Below are positions 48,778 to 49,704 of a DNA stretch of 49,704 bases, one piece after another. The notes under the pieces are model-generated. The model was not told where the DNA came from. It searched no databases and saw nothing but the letters and a program-made list of their open reading frames with translations. Numbering within the stretch: the first letter of the stretch is position 1; the number at the start of each line of letters is the position of its first letter. The stretch is from the NCBI GenBank assembly GCA_964464685.1, contig CAYXGV010000003.1:1-49704 (forward strand). Direction: 5' to 3'. The DNA is from JABIBU01 sp964464685. Lineage in GTDB: Bacteria; Patescibacteriota; Patescibacteriia; Magasanikbacterales; UBA922. The position numbers and the translations under genes were made by a program.

Positions 48778-49704
48778 TATTAAAGAAGTTGAATTTAGTC
48801 CTATAAGCGTGGATGATGTTGGCTCCTTATTTTTTTATGAGGGAAGAGTATTTCGTGCTATTAAGTCAGAAGCAGTGACAGCTGTCAAGGAGTTATTTGT
48901 CAGCGGTTTGATTGAAGAACTTGTCAAAGAAAAGCTTTTTCCCAAAAGTTGGATTACGGATTTTCAGCTGGAAGACTTTGGTTTAATCGTAGAACATGAG
49001 AGGATTTCTCCGGTTGTTTATGCTTGTGAGTGGTCATTTAATATGCTTAGAGACGCGGCGTTAGTTATTTTACAAGTAAATAAGGTTGCTCGGAAATTTA
49101 ATTATCAGACTAAAGATTGTCATACAGCCAATGTTTTATTTGATTGTGCCAAGCCAAAATTTGTTGATTTGGGTAGTTTTATAAAATTGAATAAAAATGA
49201 TGTCGGTTGGCTACCGCGTGAAGATTTTTTACGTTTATACTATTATCCTTTGATAGTTTGGGCAAAAGGAAGCCAATGTTTTGCTCGTTCGGTTTTTTTG
49301 TCAAGTCGTTATGCAACTATTTATGAATTTTTATTGCACCTGCATCCATATTTAAGGTTGCTTAAAATTGATTGGTTAGTACGGATAGCCAAGATGTTTT
49401 TTCGTTATTGCCAGATTGGGACGGTGGATGAAGGTAGAATAAAGACAAAATTATCAAAATTTGGTTTTGGTAGTTTGTTAGTCTGGCTTAAAAATTATAA
49501 TTTGTTGCCTTGGCAAAAATTTGATTTTGATAAAATTGCAAAAAAAATAAAAAAAATTCAAATTAAAAATATCTCTTCAAAATGGGGGGATTACCAATCT
49601 CCTAGTGAGAAGAAAAGCTTTAGATTTAAAGAAGTATCTCGGATAGTTGATGATTTTAAAATAAGTTCAGCAGTTGAACTCGGTGGAAATCAGGGAGTTT
49701 TTTC
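48767..49704 (+). CDS. Kinase-like domain plus SAM methyltransferase, 3' truncated
   Basis: Open from the ATG at 48767 (MKIDIKEVEFSPISVDDVGS) to the end of the window, 312 codons so far. YEGRVFRAIKSEAVTAVKEL, then LQVNKVARKFNYQTKDCHTA with NVLF, and KPKFVDLGSF (about residue 131) imitate the catalytic-loop/DFG layout of small-molecule kinases, but the catalytic Asp of the loop appears shifted to DCHTAN. From about residue 297 SSAVELGGNQGVF is motif I of a class I methyltransferase that continues beyond the window. Such kinase-like/methyltransferase chains occur at the end of polysaccharide operons and can control chain termination (WbdD is the known example of a kinase-methyltransferase); assignment by analogy only. 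Confidence 0.7.
   Translation, partial: MKIDIKEVEFSPISVDDVGSLFFYEGRVFRAIKSEAVTAVKELFVSGLIEELVKEKLFPKSWITDFQLEDFGLIVEHERISPVVYACEWSFNMLRDAALVILQVNKVARKFNYQTKDCHTANVLFDCAKPKFVDLGSFIKLNKNDVGWLPREDFLRLYYYPLIVWAKGSQCFARSVFLSSRYATIYEFLLHLHPYLRLLKIDWLVRIAKMFFRYCQIGTVDEGRIKTKLSKFGFGSLLVWLKNYNLLPWQKFDFDKIAKKIKKIQIKNISSKWGDYQSPSEKKSFRFKEVSRIVDDFKISSAVELGGNQGVF

Overview
The window reads as a chromosomal segment of an AT-rich bacterium of the Candidate Phyla Radiation (Patescibacteria). The Falkowbacteria/Magasanikbacteria type is my guess from gene style; no marker gene is present to prove it. Grounds: low GC outside a few genes, many starts without a Shine-Dalgarno sequence, S-layer-like giant proteins, GxxExxY and four-helix-bundle (S23) ORFs, ECF sigma plus DUF5667 pairs, and AbiE-type toxin-antitoxin pairs. 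TGA is used as a stop (several ATGA overlaps), so the Gracilibacteria code does not apply.

Layout. 1-1521: 3' part of a GC-rich, cysteine-rich secreted protein. 1.8-2.65 kb: small two-gene AbiEii-like module. 2.65-8.35 kb: glycan operon 1 (ligase/polymerase, two GT4 glycosyltransferases) and a secreted glycoside-hydrolase-like protein with FG-GAP repeats. 8.35-8.73 kb: two closely spaced small-RNA candidates, one with a tRNA-like acceptor and T arm, and strong terminators. 8.73-12.7 kb (minus strand): GT4 glycosyltransferase, a membrane-anchored DUF11-like protein and a helix-turn-helix protein. 12.7-13.75 kb: long regulatory and repeat-rich spacer. 13.75-15.74 kb: ECF sigma factor and a DUF5667-type membrane protein. 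16.3-23.9 kb: two very large exported surface proteins (S-layer-like and beta-solenoid) that share a domain. 24.4-25.9 kb: AbiEi/AbiEii operon and a decayed S23 ORF. 26.05-49.7 kb: glycan locus 2, with O-antigen ligase, GDP-fucose synthesis (gmd, fcl), ABC polysaccharide export (wzm/wzt), WavE, radical SAM, and a nonulosonic-acid-type block (KdsC-like phosphatase, NeuA, a NeuB fusion) that also holds an AroE-like dehydrogenase, an aldolase-like protein and a nucleotidyltransferase-kinase fusion. It ends in transferases and methyltransferases and runs off the window.

The most unusual signal is between the genes. Most longer spacers are built from short iterated words (TACTAAT, TACGAAA, AAAGTC, GTTATCTG, CGTGTGTC) arranged as long imperfect inverted repeats that typically start a few bases after a stop codon and end a few bases before the next start codon. 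One pair forms 33-bp terminal inverted repeats around an intact GxxExxY gene lying between gmd and fcl. The loop of another hairpin holds a decayed GxxExxY start. A decayed four-helix-bundle ORF abuts a third array, and an inverted pair brackets the sigma-factor gene. I infer a family of small, non-transposase inverted-repeat elements (IVS/MITE-like) that carry, or once carried, GxxExxY/S23 ORFs and now form the 5' leaders of surface-glycan genes. I know of no named family that matches, but I could not search.

A second regulatory signal is a DnaA-box-like TTATCC(A/C)CAG element upstream of four of the predicted promoters, at two spacings that differ by about one helical turn.
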